Assembly (NCBI GenBank): GCA_022510885.1
Contig: JAFLSP010000022.1
Coordinates: 2,461 to 17,380 of the forward strand
Length of the DNA: 14,920 bases
Direction of reading: 5' to 3'
DNA from: Treponema sp.
GTDB lineage: Bacteria > Spirochaetota > Spirochaetia > Treponematales > Treponemataceae
Below the pieces are notes generated by a model. The model was given only the letters and a program-made list of their open reading frames with translations, was not told where the DNA came from and ran no database searches. The translations under genes and the position numbers were made by a program. Numbering within the stretch: the stretch's first letter is position 1; each line of letters opens with the position of its first letter. Shown here one piece after another: positions 1 to 7,270 of the stretch.

Positions 1-61
1 CGCGGGCGAAGGCATCCGTATCCGCGGGGGCAATGCCCGCGAGCAGGTCGGTCAGTTCCAT
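1..61 (-). CDS. cobT: Probable CobT, N-terminal 20 residues only (runs off left edge)
   Basis: Partial gene. Translation from ATG at 61 gives 20 residues beginning MELTDLLAGIAP and ending DAFAR before the edge. The pattern LL-x-x-I-x-P-x-D-x-x-A-x-A-R resembles the extreme N-terminus of nicotinate-nucleotide:dimethylbenzimidazole phosphoribosyltransferase as I remember it from Salmonella CobT. That enzyme makes alpha-ribazole phosphate for the lower ligand of cobalamin. An AGGA-type Shine-Dalgarno lies just upstream of the ATG, inside the preceding gene. The start overlaps the stop of the NlpC/P60 gene by 10 nt, so it belongs to the same operon, and the cobalamin context supports the call. 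Twenty residues are little evidence; another late cobalamin gene is possible. Confidence 0.5.
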   Translation of the reverse strand, partial: MELTDLLAGIAPADTDAFAR

Positions 62-615
62 GTCGTTCCTACCTGTAAAATGCCAAAAGCCCTTATCCGC
101 ACATCGTCCGCCGCATAGTGCCGTGCAGTCACGCCGTTTATGTCGTTGATACCGTCACCGTTTGTATCTTTCTGCGTCGCGTCAATGAAATAGATTTCGC
201 CCGCGTCCACACGCTCAAACAGCGCGATATGCGTTACGGAGTCTACCTCCGGCTCACCCATAAAAATCAGGTCGCCGCGCCGAAGCTCAGGCAAGTCCAC
301 CAAGCGTGCGTACTTTGCATAAAAATCCGACGAAGACGCATCGTCGAACAGCAGACAGTAGGCGGAATTCTCCACGGCATAGCCGTAACAGCGAACGACC
401 AAGCCCGAACAGTCCACGCGAATGACGCGCAGCGCGTCCTGCCCGCCCCATGCATATTCCGTTTCCGCATCCCGGTATTGCTCGGCAAAGTCAAATGCCC
501 GCGATGCAATGTCTGCCGGGCAGTCGATTTGCCGCATCGTCTGCGTCGTCTCAACCACCGCTTCGCATGAAAAGAGGAAAAGGCACGATGCCAATGCTAT
601 AACCAATAATTTCAT
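52..615 (-). CDS. NlpC/P60-family lipoprotein (papain-like cell-wall peptidase or amidase) inside the cobalamin operon
   Basis: 187 aa. The N-terminus MKLLVIALASCLFLFSC has a Lys n-region, a hydrophobic core and lipobox L-F-S-C with lipidated Cys17, so the protein should be membrane-anchored and face the periplasm. The NlpC/P60 core follows: a YAWGG motif (about 54-58), the nucleophile in VDCSGLV (Cys69), RRGDLIF (112-118), the general-base His129 in VTHIALF, and IYFIDAT (141-147). Family members cleave peptidoglycan stem peptides or related amides. Residues 150-158 (D-x-N-x-D-G-x-x-D) form an EF-hand or dockerin-like calcium loop. The start at 615 is preferred over ATG 624 because the first GGAGG is 9 nt upstream of it. 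The ATG overlaps the cbiA stop (ATGA), and the 3' end overlaps the next gene by 10 nt, so it is translationally coupled inside the operon. Its role there is unknown; corrinoid uptake or wall remodelling is speculation. Confidence 0.85.
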   Translation of the reverse strand: MKLLVIALASCLFLFSCEAVVETTQTMRQIDCPADIASRAFDFAEQYRDAETEYAWGGQDALRVIRVDCSGLVVRCYGYAVENSAYCLLFDDASSSDFYAKYARLVDLPELRRGDLIFMGEPEVDSVTHIALFERVDAGEIYFIDATQKDTNGDGINDINGVTARHYAADDVRIRAFGILQVGTTWN

Positions 616-2075
616 CCTCCGCATCCTCCGCACGGCCGGTCTGTGTGGCAGCCGCCGCAGCCTGCGCAGCCCGTCCGCCCGCGCGCGGCAAAGTCCCGCG
701 CGGCCTGCACGAACCGACGCGCGAACGCGGGATTGCTCGCGAAGGAGAGGTGGGGAAAGCCCGCGACGATGTTCGCGGTCCGCGCCGTGCAGCACGTGGG
801 GCGCATCTGCGCGACGGGCGCGGTGGACTCGATGCACTGCCAGGCCGTGCCGTCCGCCCTGCGCGCGGTGAACGCGCCGCCGTTGTGCGTCGTGTCGAAG
901 TAATGGAACTCGTGCGCGCGGATGGTGTCGCCCTTCCTGCACAGGAGCGTGTCCTCGTTCGCCGTCAGCGTGACGTAGCCGAAGCGCACCAGCCTGCCCC
1001 TGTTCTCGAACGTGCCCGCCAGCACACCCGCCAGCTTGAGGTACAGGAAGCCGCCGCATTCGGCAAGCACGGGCGCGCCGCTCCGGCAGAACGCGCGCAG
1101 GCTGTCGAGCATCGCCGTGTTCTCCGCCAGCGGCACGGGGAACAGCTCGGGGTAGCCGCCGCCAAGGTAGAGCGCGTGGCAGTCCGGGGGAATGGCGCGG
1201 TCGCGCAAAGGCGAGAACGGCACAGGCTCCGCGCCGAACGCGGCAAGCAGGTCGAGGCTCTCGCGGTAGTAAAAGCAGAAGGCCTCGTCCTGCGCAATGG
1301 CGATGCGGACGCGCGCACGGGCAAGCCGTTCCGTCTCGTCCGCCGCGTGCTGTATGAGGTCATCGCCGCAGTCCAGCGGCGGCGCAGACTGGGCAATGCG
1401 GGTGATTGCGGCGATGTCCAGCGTCTGCCGGGCGGAATGCGCAAGCGCGTCGAGCTTTTCCCGCAAGCCGGACACGGCATCGGGCGTCACCAGGCCGAGG
1501 TGGCGGCTCGGGAGGGAGCAGGCGTCGTCCTGTTCCAGAAAGCCGAGCGCACGAACGCCGCATTCGCGCTCGACAGCGGGGGCAAGCCGTCCGTACTGCG
1601 CGGCGGAGCAGCGGTTCAGGACAACGCCGCGGATGCCGCTTCGGTCGCCGTCGCGCTCGCGGAACGAGGCAAAGCCGCCGATTTCCGCGCAGAGCGAGCG
1701 GCTTTTTCCCTTCGCGTCCGCCACGAGAATCACGGGGCAGGAAAGCGCGCGCGCCACCTCGTAGGCGCTGGCTTCTTCCGTGCCCGCGATGCCGTCGTAG
1801 AATCCCATCGCCCCCTCGCACACGGCGATGTCCGCGCCCCGCACCGCACGGGCGAACAGCGCGCGCGCCTGCGCGGGGGGCGTGAAGAAGAGGTCAACGT
1901 TCCCCGTCGGGCGACCCGAGACCTGCCGGTGGAAGAGCGGGTCGATGAAGTCCGGGCCGCACTTGACTGCCGCCGCGTTCGCAAGCAGCCGAAGCAGGGC
2001 GCACGTGACGGTCGTCTTGCCGGATGCGCTTGCGGGGGAGGAAATGAGGATGCGGGGGATGACGCGCGCGCTCAT
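612..2075 (-). CDS. cbiA: Cobyrinic acid a,c-diamide synthase CbiA, with unusual Cys-rich C-terminus
   Basis: 487 aa. CbiA amidates the a and c side chains of cob(II)yrinic acid using glutamine and ATP. The N-terminal synthetase domain has the P-loop ASASGKTT (15-22), KCGPDFIDP (38-46) and CEGAMGFYDG (86-95). The C-terminal class I glutamine amidotransferase domain starts near 255, with LGGGYPELF (304-312), nucleophile Cys340 in LAECGGFLYL and the triad His442 in FPHLSFASNP. After about residue 465 comes a Gly/Cys tail with Cys470, 473, 476, 482, 485 and His477, which I do not associate with the family. The start ATG overlaps the cbiET stop (ATGA), and no clear Shine-Dalgarno is seen, so reinitiation is likely. 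The stop overlaps the NlpC/P60 start in the same way. Confidence 0.95.
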   Translation of the reverse strand: MSARVIPRILISSPASASGKTTVTCALLRLLANAAAVKCGPDFIDPLFHRQVSGRPTGNVDLFFTPPAQARALFARAVRGADIAVCEGAMGFYDGIAGTEEASAYEVARALSCPVILVADAKGKSRSLCAEIGGFASFRERDGDRSGIRGVVLNRCSAAQYGRLAPAVERECGVRALGFLEQDDACSLPSRHLGLVTPDAVSGLREKLDALAHSARQTLDIAAITRIAQSAPPLDCGDDLIQHAADETERLARARVRIAIAQDEAFCFYYRESLDLLAAFGAEPVPFSPLRDRAIPPDCHALYLGGGYPELFPVPLAENTAMLDSLRAFCRSGAPVLAECGGFLYLKLAGVLAGTFENRGRLVRFGYVTLTANEDTLLCRKGDTIRAHEFHYFDTTHNGGAFTARRADGTAWQCIESTAPVAQMRPTCCTARTANIVAGFPHLSFASNPAFARRFVQAARDFAARGRTGCAGCGGCHTDRPCGGCGG

Positions 2076-3286
2076 CGCAGGGAGACCAGCCAGACGGGAT
2101 TCTGCGCCGCCATGCGGTGGTATGCGCCCGCCGCCGCCGTTCCGCTCACGGCAAGCTGCGTTGCCTCATAGCCACGCCCGAGGTCGCGGGCGACGGACTG
2201 GGCGAGCGAAAGCGTCTCAAGCGTGACGCAAGAGACGACGACACGCGCGGCGGAATTGCGCTCATGCACGGCGCGGACAATCGCGGGAAGCGCGCCGCCA
2301 CTGCCACCGATAAAGACGGCATGCGGCGCGGGCAGCTCGGCAAGCGACTCGGGCGCATGAGCGCCGCAGATTTCGATGTTGAGCGCGCCAGACTTCGTGC
2401 GGTTCTGGCGGATAAGGGCGCACGCGGCGGGCTGGTCCTCCACGGCGTAGACGGCGCACCGCGCGCTGCGCGCGATGTCCACGCTGACCGCGCCCGTTCC
2501 CGCCCCGATGTCCCACACGGTCTCCCCGTCGCGCACGGCAAGAAGCGCGAGCACCGCCGCGCGGACGAACTGCTTGGTCATCGGAACGAGTGGCGCATGG
2601 CTGCGCACAAAGAAATCGTCGGGGAGCGCGGCGCGCGGCAAGTCAGGAACCGTGCGCGTGACGAGGACACACGAGAGCCGCTCGTCGTAGTCGTCGCGAG
2701 CGAGAACAGCGGCGGGCGAGCCGGAGAAGATGATTTCTGATGGCGCGCCGTCGGCGCGGTAGGAAAGGCGGCTTCCCACCGTGAGCGTCGCGTCGCAGTC
2801 GCGGTCGAGCAGGAAGCGGGCAATCGTGCGGACGGTGATGCTGCCGCCCGTGAGGAAGAAGGTCTTGGGCGCGAAAGAAAGCGCGATGCCGAGGTCGCAG
2901 TCCGTGCCGTGCGCGCTCGCAAGATGCCAATCCTGCCACGGCTCGCCAAGGCACGCGGCAAAGTACTGGGCGGTCGTCACGCCGCACAGCGTCCGCACCG
3001 TCCAGCCGTCGGCCACAAGCCGCGCGCGCAAAGCGGCCGCACCGCTGTGGAAGCCCGTATCCCCGCTGAACACAGCGCAGGGATTTCCGTCCGCGCCAGC
3101 GAACGCGGCGGCAATCTCGTCCACGTCGAACGAGACAAGCGTCCTGCCCCGCACGAAGTCTTGCACGGCGGAGAGAGAGCGCGCCGCCCCCGCAACAAGC
3201 GGCGCGGTACACAGCGCGTCGCGGGCTTCCTGCGTGAGCGCGGCGGGGTCTCCCATACCGATGCCAACAAGCGTGCAGACTCTCAT
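2072..3286 (-). CDS. cbiET: Fused CbiE-CbiT: cobalt-precorrin-7 C5-methyltransferase / cobalt-precorrin-6B C15-methyltransferase (decarboxylating)
   Basis: 404 aa. Residues 1 to about 205 are a tetrapyrrole methylase domain (CbiE): VGIGMGDPAALT (7-18), VFSGDTGFHSGA (72-83) and FFLTGGSITV (143-152). Residues from about 215 form a Rossmann methyltransferase (CbiT) with the SAM-binding loop DIGAGTGAVSVDIAR (259-273) and FIGGSGG (325-331). Together they add the C5 and C15 methyl groups and remove the C12 acetate carboxyl; the E-T fusion is also known in CobL-type proteins. The open frame extends upstream to 3544, but the family start is ATG 3286, which overlaps the cbiJ stop as ATGA. The stop overlaps the cbiA start likewise. 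Confidence 0.95.
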   Translation of the reverse strand: MRVCTLVGIGMGDPAALTQEARDALCTAPLVAGAARSLSAVQDFVRGRTLVSFDVDEIAAAFAGADGNPCAVFSGDTGFHSGAAALRARLVADGWTVRTLCGVTTAQYFAACLGEPWQDWHLASAHGTDCDLGIALSFAPKTFFLTGGSITVRTIARFLLDRDCDATLTVGSRLSYRADGAPSEIIFSGSPAAVLARDDYDERLSCVLVTRTVPDLPRAALPDDFFVRSHAPLVPMTKQFVRAAVLALLAVRDGETVWDIGAGTGAVSVDIARSARCAVYAVEDQPAACALIRQNRTKSGALNIEICGAHAPESLAELPAPHAVFIGGSGGALPAIVRAVHERNSAARVVVSCVTLETLSLAQSVARDLGRGYEATQLAVSGTAAAGAYHRMAAQNPVWLVSLR

Positions 3287-4098
3287 GCCTTCCCCAAAAA
3301 GTCCGAGAGCGCGGAGAAGAGGTCGTGCCCGTGCAAGGCGGCAAGCAGGTCGTCCGGCGAGCGGAACAGCGTTCCGTCCTGCGCGACGGGTTCGGCGGGA
3401 GGCCTGAGCGCGAAGATGTCCATGCCGAGTTCCTGCGCCGCGGCGATTTTCTGCGCGAAGCCGCCCGCCTCCCCGCTTTCCTTGGTCACGAGGATGCGGC
3501 AGTCGTACTCGGCAAAGAGCGATTTGTTCAGGGACGTGCTGCACGCGCCGTGCAGGGCAATGACGTGCGTCGGGTCGATTCCCGCGGCGCGACAGGCTTC
3601 GAGCGATTCGACAGAGGGAAGCACACGCACGAACAGGCGTTCCCGCCAGCCGGGAAGCGCGGTAAAGGAGGCAAGACTGCGGCTTCCCGTGGCGACGAAA
3701 ACGTTGCCCGTCGTCCCGGCGAGCGCGGCAACAAGCGCGGGAAGGTCGTCGAATTCACGCAAGCGCCCTGCGGCGACGGCCTGCGGCGCACGTGCGAGAC
3801 GGAAATACGGCACGGCAGCGCGATGACTTGCCGCGCGGAGATGCGCCGACACTTCGGCAGCATAGGGATGTGTCGCGTCCACAAGCGCGTCAAATGGCGG
3901 AACCAGCGCGGCAATTGCCTCTGCGTCAAGCCGCCCGCACAAAATACGCACGTTTTCCGTCCTGTCGGCGACGGCCTGCCGCAGTATATCCGCGCCATAC
4001 TCGGTCGCCACGCTCACGGTGACGGTATGACCGGCGGCAAGGGCCTGCTGCACGAGGGCAGTCCCTTCGGTCGTGCCGGCGAACACGAGCAGATTCAT
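3283..4098 (-). CDS. cbiJ: Cobalt-precorrin-6A reductase CbiJ/CobK
   Basis: 271 aa, normal family length. It reduces the corrin ring of cobalt-precorrin-6A with NAD(P)H. Visible marks are the N-terminal nucleotide-binding LVFAGTTEG (4-12), DATHPYA (74-80), FVATGSRSL (134-142), HGACSTSLN (183-191, equivalent of the family GPFS-N segment) and VTKESGEAGG (204-213). The longer open frame to 4275 lacks family character before ATG 4098; this ATG overlaps the cbiH stop in the ATGA arrangement repeated through the operon. The stop overlaps the cbiET start. Confidence 0.93.
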   Translation of the reverse strand: MNLLVFAGTTEGTALVQQALAAGHTVTVSVATEYGADILRQAVADRTENVRILCGRLDAEAIAALVPPFDALVDATHPYAAEVSAHLRAASHRAAVPYFRLARAPQAVAAGRLREFDDLPALVAALAGTTGNVFVATGSRSLASFTALPGWRERLFVRVLPSVESLEACRAAGIDPTHVIALHGACSTSLNKSLFAEYDCRILVTKESGEAGGFAQKIAAAQELGMDIFALRPPAEPVAQDGTLFRSPDDLLAALHGHDLFSALSDFLGKA

Positions 4099-4844
4099 AG
4101 CAGATACCCCCGAGGCGTGACGAGTTTTTTTATCCCGCCGATTTCCACAACGCGGGTCGTGCCGTTCCCCACGAACGCGGTACACGACATATCGAGCGCG
4201 GCAACCGCGAGGTCTGCGAGCGTGCACACGTGGCTCTCCTCCCCTGCCCTGCCGATGTTGCGCGCCCATCCGCACGGCGTAGATGGCGCGAGCGTCTCAA
4301 GCAGGACAGCGCAGGCATCCCGCAGCGAATCGGGGCGATGCGCACTGCGCGGATTGTACAGCGCGATGCAGAAGTCGCCCGCAGCGGCCGCGCGCAATCG
4401 CCGCTCAATCGTCTCCTGCGGCGTAAGCCGGTCGCTCAAGGAGATGACGCAGAAATCGTGCGCAAGCGGCGCACCGAGCAGCGCCGCGCCGCCCAGCGCC
4501 GCCGTCACGCCCGCAATCACCTCGATAGGCACGGAGGAAAAATCATCATGCGGAGCGGCAATCTCATAGACAAGACTCGCCATGCCGTACACGCCCGCGT
4601 CGCCGCTGCACACGAGCGCGACCGACGTGCCGTCCGCCGCCATACGCAGCGCGTGTTCGCACCGCTCGCGTTCCTGCATCATGCCGGTGGCATACACCTG
4701 CTTTCCGGGAAACAGCGGGGCGACCAAATCCGTGTACGCCGCGTAGCCCGCAATCACGTCCGCGCGGGAAAGCGCGGTATACGCCGCTCGCGTCATGCCG
4801 TCGCGTCCTCCGCCGCCGATACCGATGATACAAAGTCCTGCCAT
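4095..4844 (-). CDS. cbiH: Cobalt-factor III / precorrin-3B C17-methyltransferase CbiH
   Basis: 249 aa, full length. This SAM-dependent methylase carries out C17 methylation with ring contraction. Motifs: GIGGGG (8-13), IAGYAAYTDLV (31-41), CSGDAGVYGMA (79-89), SLSDRLTPQETIERR (135-149), FCIALYNPRS (158-167) and FVGNGTT (224-230). The first loop is usually GIGPG; here the proline is replaced by glycine, a small oddity in a substrate-side loop. It is the only cobalamin gene in the run with a true gap (12 nt) before it. No Shine-Dalgarno is visible, but TACAAT ends 6 nt before the ATG, suggesting an internal promoter with a leaderless start. Confidence 0.94.
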   Translation of the reverse strand: MAGLCIIGIGGGGRDGMTRAAYTALSRADVIAGYAAYTDLVAPLFPGKQVYATGMMQERERCEHALRMAADGTSVALVCSGDAGVYGMASLVYEIAAPHDDFSSVPIEVIAGVTAALGGAALLGAPLAHDFCVISLSDRLTPQETIERRLRAAAAGDFCIALYNPRSAHRPDSLRDACAVLLETLAPSTPCGWARNIGRAGEESHVCTLADLAVAALDMSCTAFVGNGTTRVVEIGGIKKLVTPRGYLL

Positions 4845-4879
4845 ACGCGCATTGTATCACGAGCGCACGGCAACCGCAA
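4845..4879 (-). promoter_or_regulatory. Putative internal promoter for cbiH (leaderless geometry)
   Basis: On the minus strand TTGCGG (4879-4874), a 17-bp spacer and TACAAT (4856-4851) are followed by 6 nt and the cbiH ATG at 4844. The predicted start of transcription is the A of the ATG. The -10 box occupies the only gap between genes in the operon, and the same hexamer at the same distance precedes PBP1A. The -35 is only 3/6, so this is a prediction. Confidence 0.5.
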
Positions 4880-6506
4880 CCGTCATGCCGTCCCGCGCCG
4901 TCTTGCGCACCAAAAGCCAGTCTGCCGTCGTACCTCCCGCGAGCGCCGCCGCGCGTTCGCACACGCAGCCCGTTCCCGTCGCCGACCGCACGAAGTCTGA
5001 CGCAGAGAAATTGCCCGGAACGCCGTTCAGCTCAGCCGCCGAAAACGTAACGAACGGAACGCCGAGCGAAGACGCGAAATCAACAATCGCCCGCTCGCTC
5101 TTTTTCACGTCGATACTCGCCACCACCCCCACTAACGCGATGCTCAGCTCATGCTCCGCAAAGACCGAGCGCACGAACGCGGCAAGCGACACGCTGTCCG
5201 TGCCTTTCTTGCAACCGATGCCCACGGAAAGCACCGGTTTGCCCGCGAGCACCGCCGCGCTGACGCGCTTCGCCGCCGCCATATCGGGAAGCGCAAAGCC
5301 ATGCCCTTGCGCCCACACGTCAACCGCCCATGCGCCGCGACCGTCGGTCGCCGTCGTCACCACGGGAAGCGCGCCCACCGCCTGCGCAAGCGTCTGCGCC
5401 GCCTCGTTCGCCCCGCCCAGATGCCCGCCGGCCAGCGGAATGACGAAGCGACGCCCCTCGTCCATGCAGAGCACGGCAGGGTCATGCGCCTTATCATGCA
5501 GAAACGGCGCGATGCCCCGCACCGCAATCCCGACCGCGCCCACAAATACGATGAGCGTCCGCGTCCCGCGCCGCGCGGCGGCAAACTGCTCCGCGCAGAC
5601 ATCAGCAAGCGACGGATGCCCCTCGCCGAAACAATGCACGGTGACGAAGCGGGTTTCCGCGCTGTCATCGCACCGCGCAATAATATCTTCAATAAGATGT
5701 GCGCCCCGCTCAGTAAAGCATACGAATGCCGCGCGCGCAAAACCGAGCCTAATGCGCGCCGAACGGAACGCGGTGGAAAAATGCTTATCGTATAATTTGC
5801 TCAGTTCGTAGCGGTCGCCCAGCACGTCGCCTACGAGGATGAGCGCGGTCTTCGTAATGCCCGCGTCCGCTGTCCGCGCCGCGATGTCGCCCAACGTGCC
5901 GCGCACGATGATTTCGTCCTGCCAGCTCGCCTTGTAGACCACGGCGCACGGCGTTTGTTCCGTGTACGCGCCGCCCGCCAACAGCTCGCGCACAAGAGGC
6001 GCAATCATGCCCGCAGAGAGGAACAGCACCATCGTCGCGCCGTGAGCGCTGAGCGCACGAATCGACTCGCGCCCGGGAACGGGCGTTCTGCCCGCCATGC
6101 GGCTGACAATCACCGTCTGGCTCACCCCCGGCACGGTCAGCTCCTTTTTGAGCGCGGCGGCGGCGGCAAACAGCGACGACACGCCCGGCACGACCTCATA
6201 GCCGATGCCCGCCGCGTCGAGCCGCTCCATCTGCTCGCGGATTGCACCGAACAGCGCGGGGTCACCCGTATGCAGCCGCACGCAGGTCTTTCCCTCCCGC
6301 GCGGCGCGTTGCAGCAGCGCGTCCGTCTCCGCAAGCGTGAGCCTCGCGCTGTCGTGGATTTCGCAGGTCGGCTTGCAGCACGAGAGCAGCTCGCCGTTCA
6401 CGAGGCTTCCCGCCCACACGACCATGTCCGCCCGCTCCAGCAGCCGCATACCGCGCACCGTAATCAAGTCCGCCGCGCCGCTTCCCGCGCCCACAAAGTA
6501 TATCAC
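4857..6506 (-). CDS. cbiFG: Fused CbiF-CbiG: cobalt-precorrin-4 C11-methyltransferase / cobalt-precorrin-5A hydrolase
   Basis: 549 aa. Residues 1 to about 240 are CbiF: FVGAGSGAADLITVRG (4-19), VVWAGSLVN (29-37), RLHTGDPALFGAI (77-89), VVPGVSSLFAAAAAL (105-119), ELTVPGVSQTVIVSR (122-136), GRTPVP (139-144). Residues from about 255 are CbiG: FVGAVGIAVRGIAPFLHDK (321-339), the central PLAGGHLGGANE (357-368) and the C-terminal GIGCKKGT (429-436). CbiF methylates C11, and CbiG opens the delta-lactone and releases acetaldehyde in the next step, so consecutive reactions share one chain. The start is GTG at 6506: it gives the canonical N-terminus (M)IYFVGAG and overlaps the cbiL stop as GTGA. All hallmark motifs are intact. 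Confidence 0.93.
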   Translation of the reverse strand: MIYFVGAGSGAADLITVRGMRLLERADMVVWAGSLVNGELLSCCKPTCEIHDSARLTLAETDALLQRAAREGKTCVRLHTGDPALFGAIREQMERLDAAGIGYEVVPGVSSLFAAAAALKKELTVPGVSQTVIVSRMAGRTPVPGRESIRALSAHGATMVLFLSAGMIAPLVRELLAGGAYTEQTPCAVVYKASWQDEIIVRGTLGDIAARTADAGITKTALILVGDVLGDRYELSKLYDKHFSTAFRSARIRLGFARAAFVCFTERGAHLIEDIIARCDDSAETRFVTVHCFGEGHPSLADVCAEQFAAARRGTRTLIVFVGAVGIAVRGIAPFLHDKAHDPAVLCMDEGRRFVIPLAGGHLGGANEAAQTLAQAVGALPVVTTATDGRGAWAVDVWAQGHGFALPDMAAAKRVSAAVLAGKPVLSVGIGCKKGTDSVSLAAFVRSVFAEHELSIALVGVVASIDVKKSERAIVDFASSLGVPFVTFSAAELNGVPGNFSASDFVRSATGTGCVCERAAALAGGTTADWLLVRKTARDGMTVAVAVRS

Positions 6507-7234
6507 CGCTTCCCGCCCACGATGACGACCGAAAGATAGGCATCGGCGAACACCTCGTCGCCCGCAGAGCGCAAGTCCTCGCCGCTTATCACGCGCTGCC
6601 CCGCAAGCGAGGCGCGCTGTACGAGCACCGTGTCCGCGAGCAGACCGCATCCGTCAATCAGCTCCAGAATGTCACGCAGATGCCGCGCCGCTTTCATCAA
6701 GATTTTCGTGCCGTCCGCGCGCAGAGCAGGTTCGAGTTTCCCTGCCACAAAGTATGCGTCCGCCGGAATAATCGCCGCGCCCTCGTCGCGCGCGCACAAA
6801 CTGACGGCGGCGGTACAGGCGGCGGCGGAAAAAGCATGCACGCCCGCCACAAAGCGCGTCTCAAATCCTGCCGCCCGCACTCGTTCTGCAATGTGCGCCG
6901 CCGTCGCATAGAGCGACACGTCGCCGAGCGAGACAAACGCGACGCTGCGCCCCTGCCGCAGGAATTCGGCGCACCGCGCGGCAATCTGCTCGTATACGGC
7001 GCGTGCCTGCTCACGCTTTCGTGTCATCGGCACGGGGAAAAAGAGCGTCTCCTTGCCGCGCAGGCTGACCGCGCCGCGCACCGCGTCGTAGGCAAGATGC
7101 CGCGCGCCGCCACCGGTTTCCGTCTCGGGAAAACACAGCACATCGCATCCGCCCAGAATTCGCACCGCCCGCACGGTCAGCAGCTCCGGGTCGCCCGGTC
7201 CCACGCCGACCGCATAAAAAATCGCGTCGCTCAT
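6503..7234 (-). CDS. cbiL: Cobalt-factor II / precorrin-2 C20-methyltransferase CbiL
   Basis: 243 aa. First methylase of the anaerobic branch and first gene of this operon. It shows the tetrapyrrole methylase loop VGVGPGDPELLTVRAVRIL (9-27), FPVPMTR (66-72), VSLGDVSLYATA (101-112), VAGVHAFSAAA (129-139) and the C-terminal YLSVVIVGGKR. ATG 7234 is chosen, although the frame stays open to 7753, because the homologous N-terminus begins a few residues before FYAVGVGPG and a TATACT box ends 6 nt before this ATG. No Shine-Dalgarno is visible. It is divergent from the metallo-beta-lactamase gene with only 45 bp between the two start codons. Confidence 0.94.
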   Translation of the reverse strand: MSDAIFYAVGVGPGDPELLTVRAVRILGGCDVLCFPETETGGGARHLAYDAVRGAVSLRGKETLFFPVPMTRKREQARAVYEQIAARCAEFLRQGRSVAFVSLGDVSLYATAAHIAERVRAAGFETRFVAGVHAFSAAACTAAVSLCARDEGAAIIPADAYFVAGKLEPALRADGTKILMKAARHLRDILELIDGCGLLADTVLVQRASLAGQRVISGEDLRSAGDEVFADAYLSVVIVGGKR

Positions 7235-7270
7235 GCCGACAGTATACCACAAAAATCCTGTTTCTGATAT
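7235..7270 (-). promoter_or_regulatory. Putative leaderless promoter of the cobalamin operon
   Basis: Minus-strand TATACT (7246-7241) is followed by 6 nt and the cbiL ATG, so +1 is predicted at the A of the start codon. The best -35 match is weak (ATATCA, 18-bp spacer) and lies across the -10 box of the opposing promoter, which suggests a need for an activator or mutual interference. There is no room for a leader or riboswitch between this -10 and cbiL. Confidence 0.55.

Noticed and set aside
616..1059. Upstream extension of the NlpC/P60 frame into cbiA
   Set aside because: The extension is Arg/His-rich shadow sequence. The lipoprotein signal peptide and SD spacing fix the start at 615.
645..2171. 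508-codon open frame on the plus strand opposite cbiA
   Set aside because: Antisense shadow of a very GC-rich gene. The translation is low-complexity Arg/Ala/Gly, with no family motif, while the minus strand encodes a complete CbiA.
3287..3544. Upstream extension of the cbiET frame
   Set aside because: It runs through cbiJ in another frame and lacks similarity to CbiE. ATG 3286 gives the canonical methylase N-terminus and the ATGA overlap.
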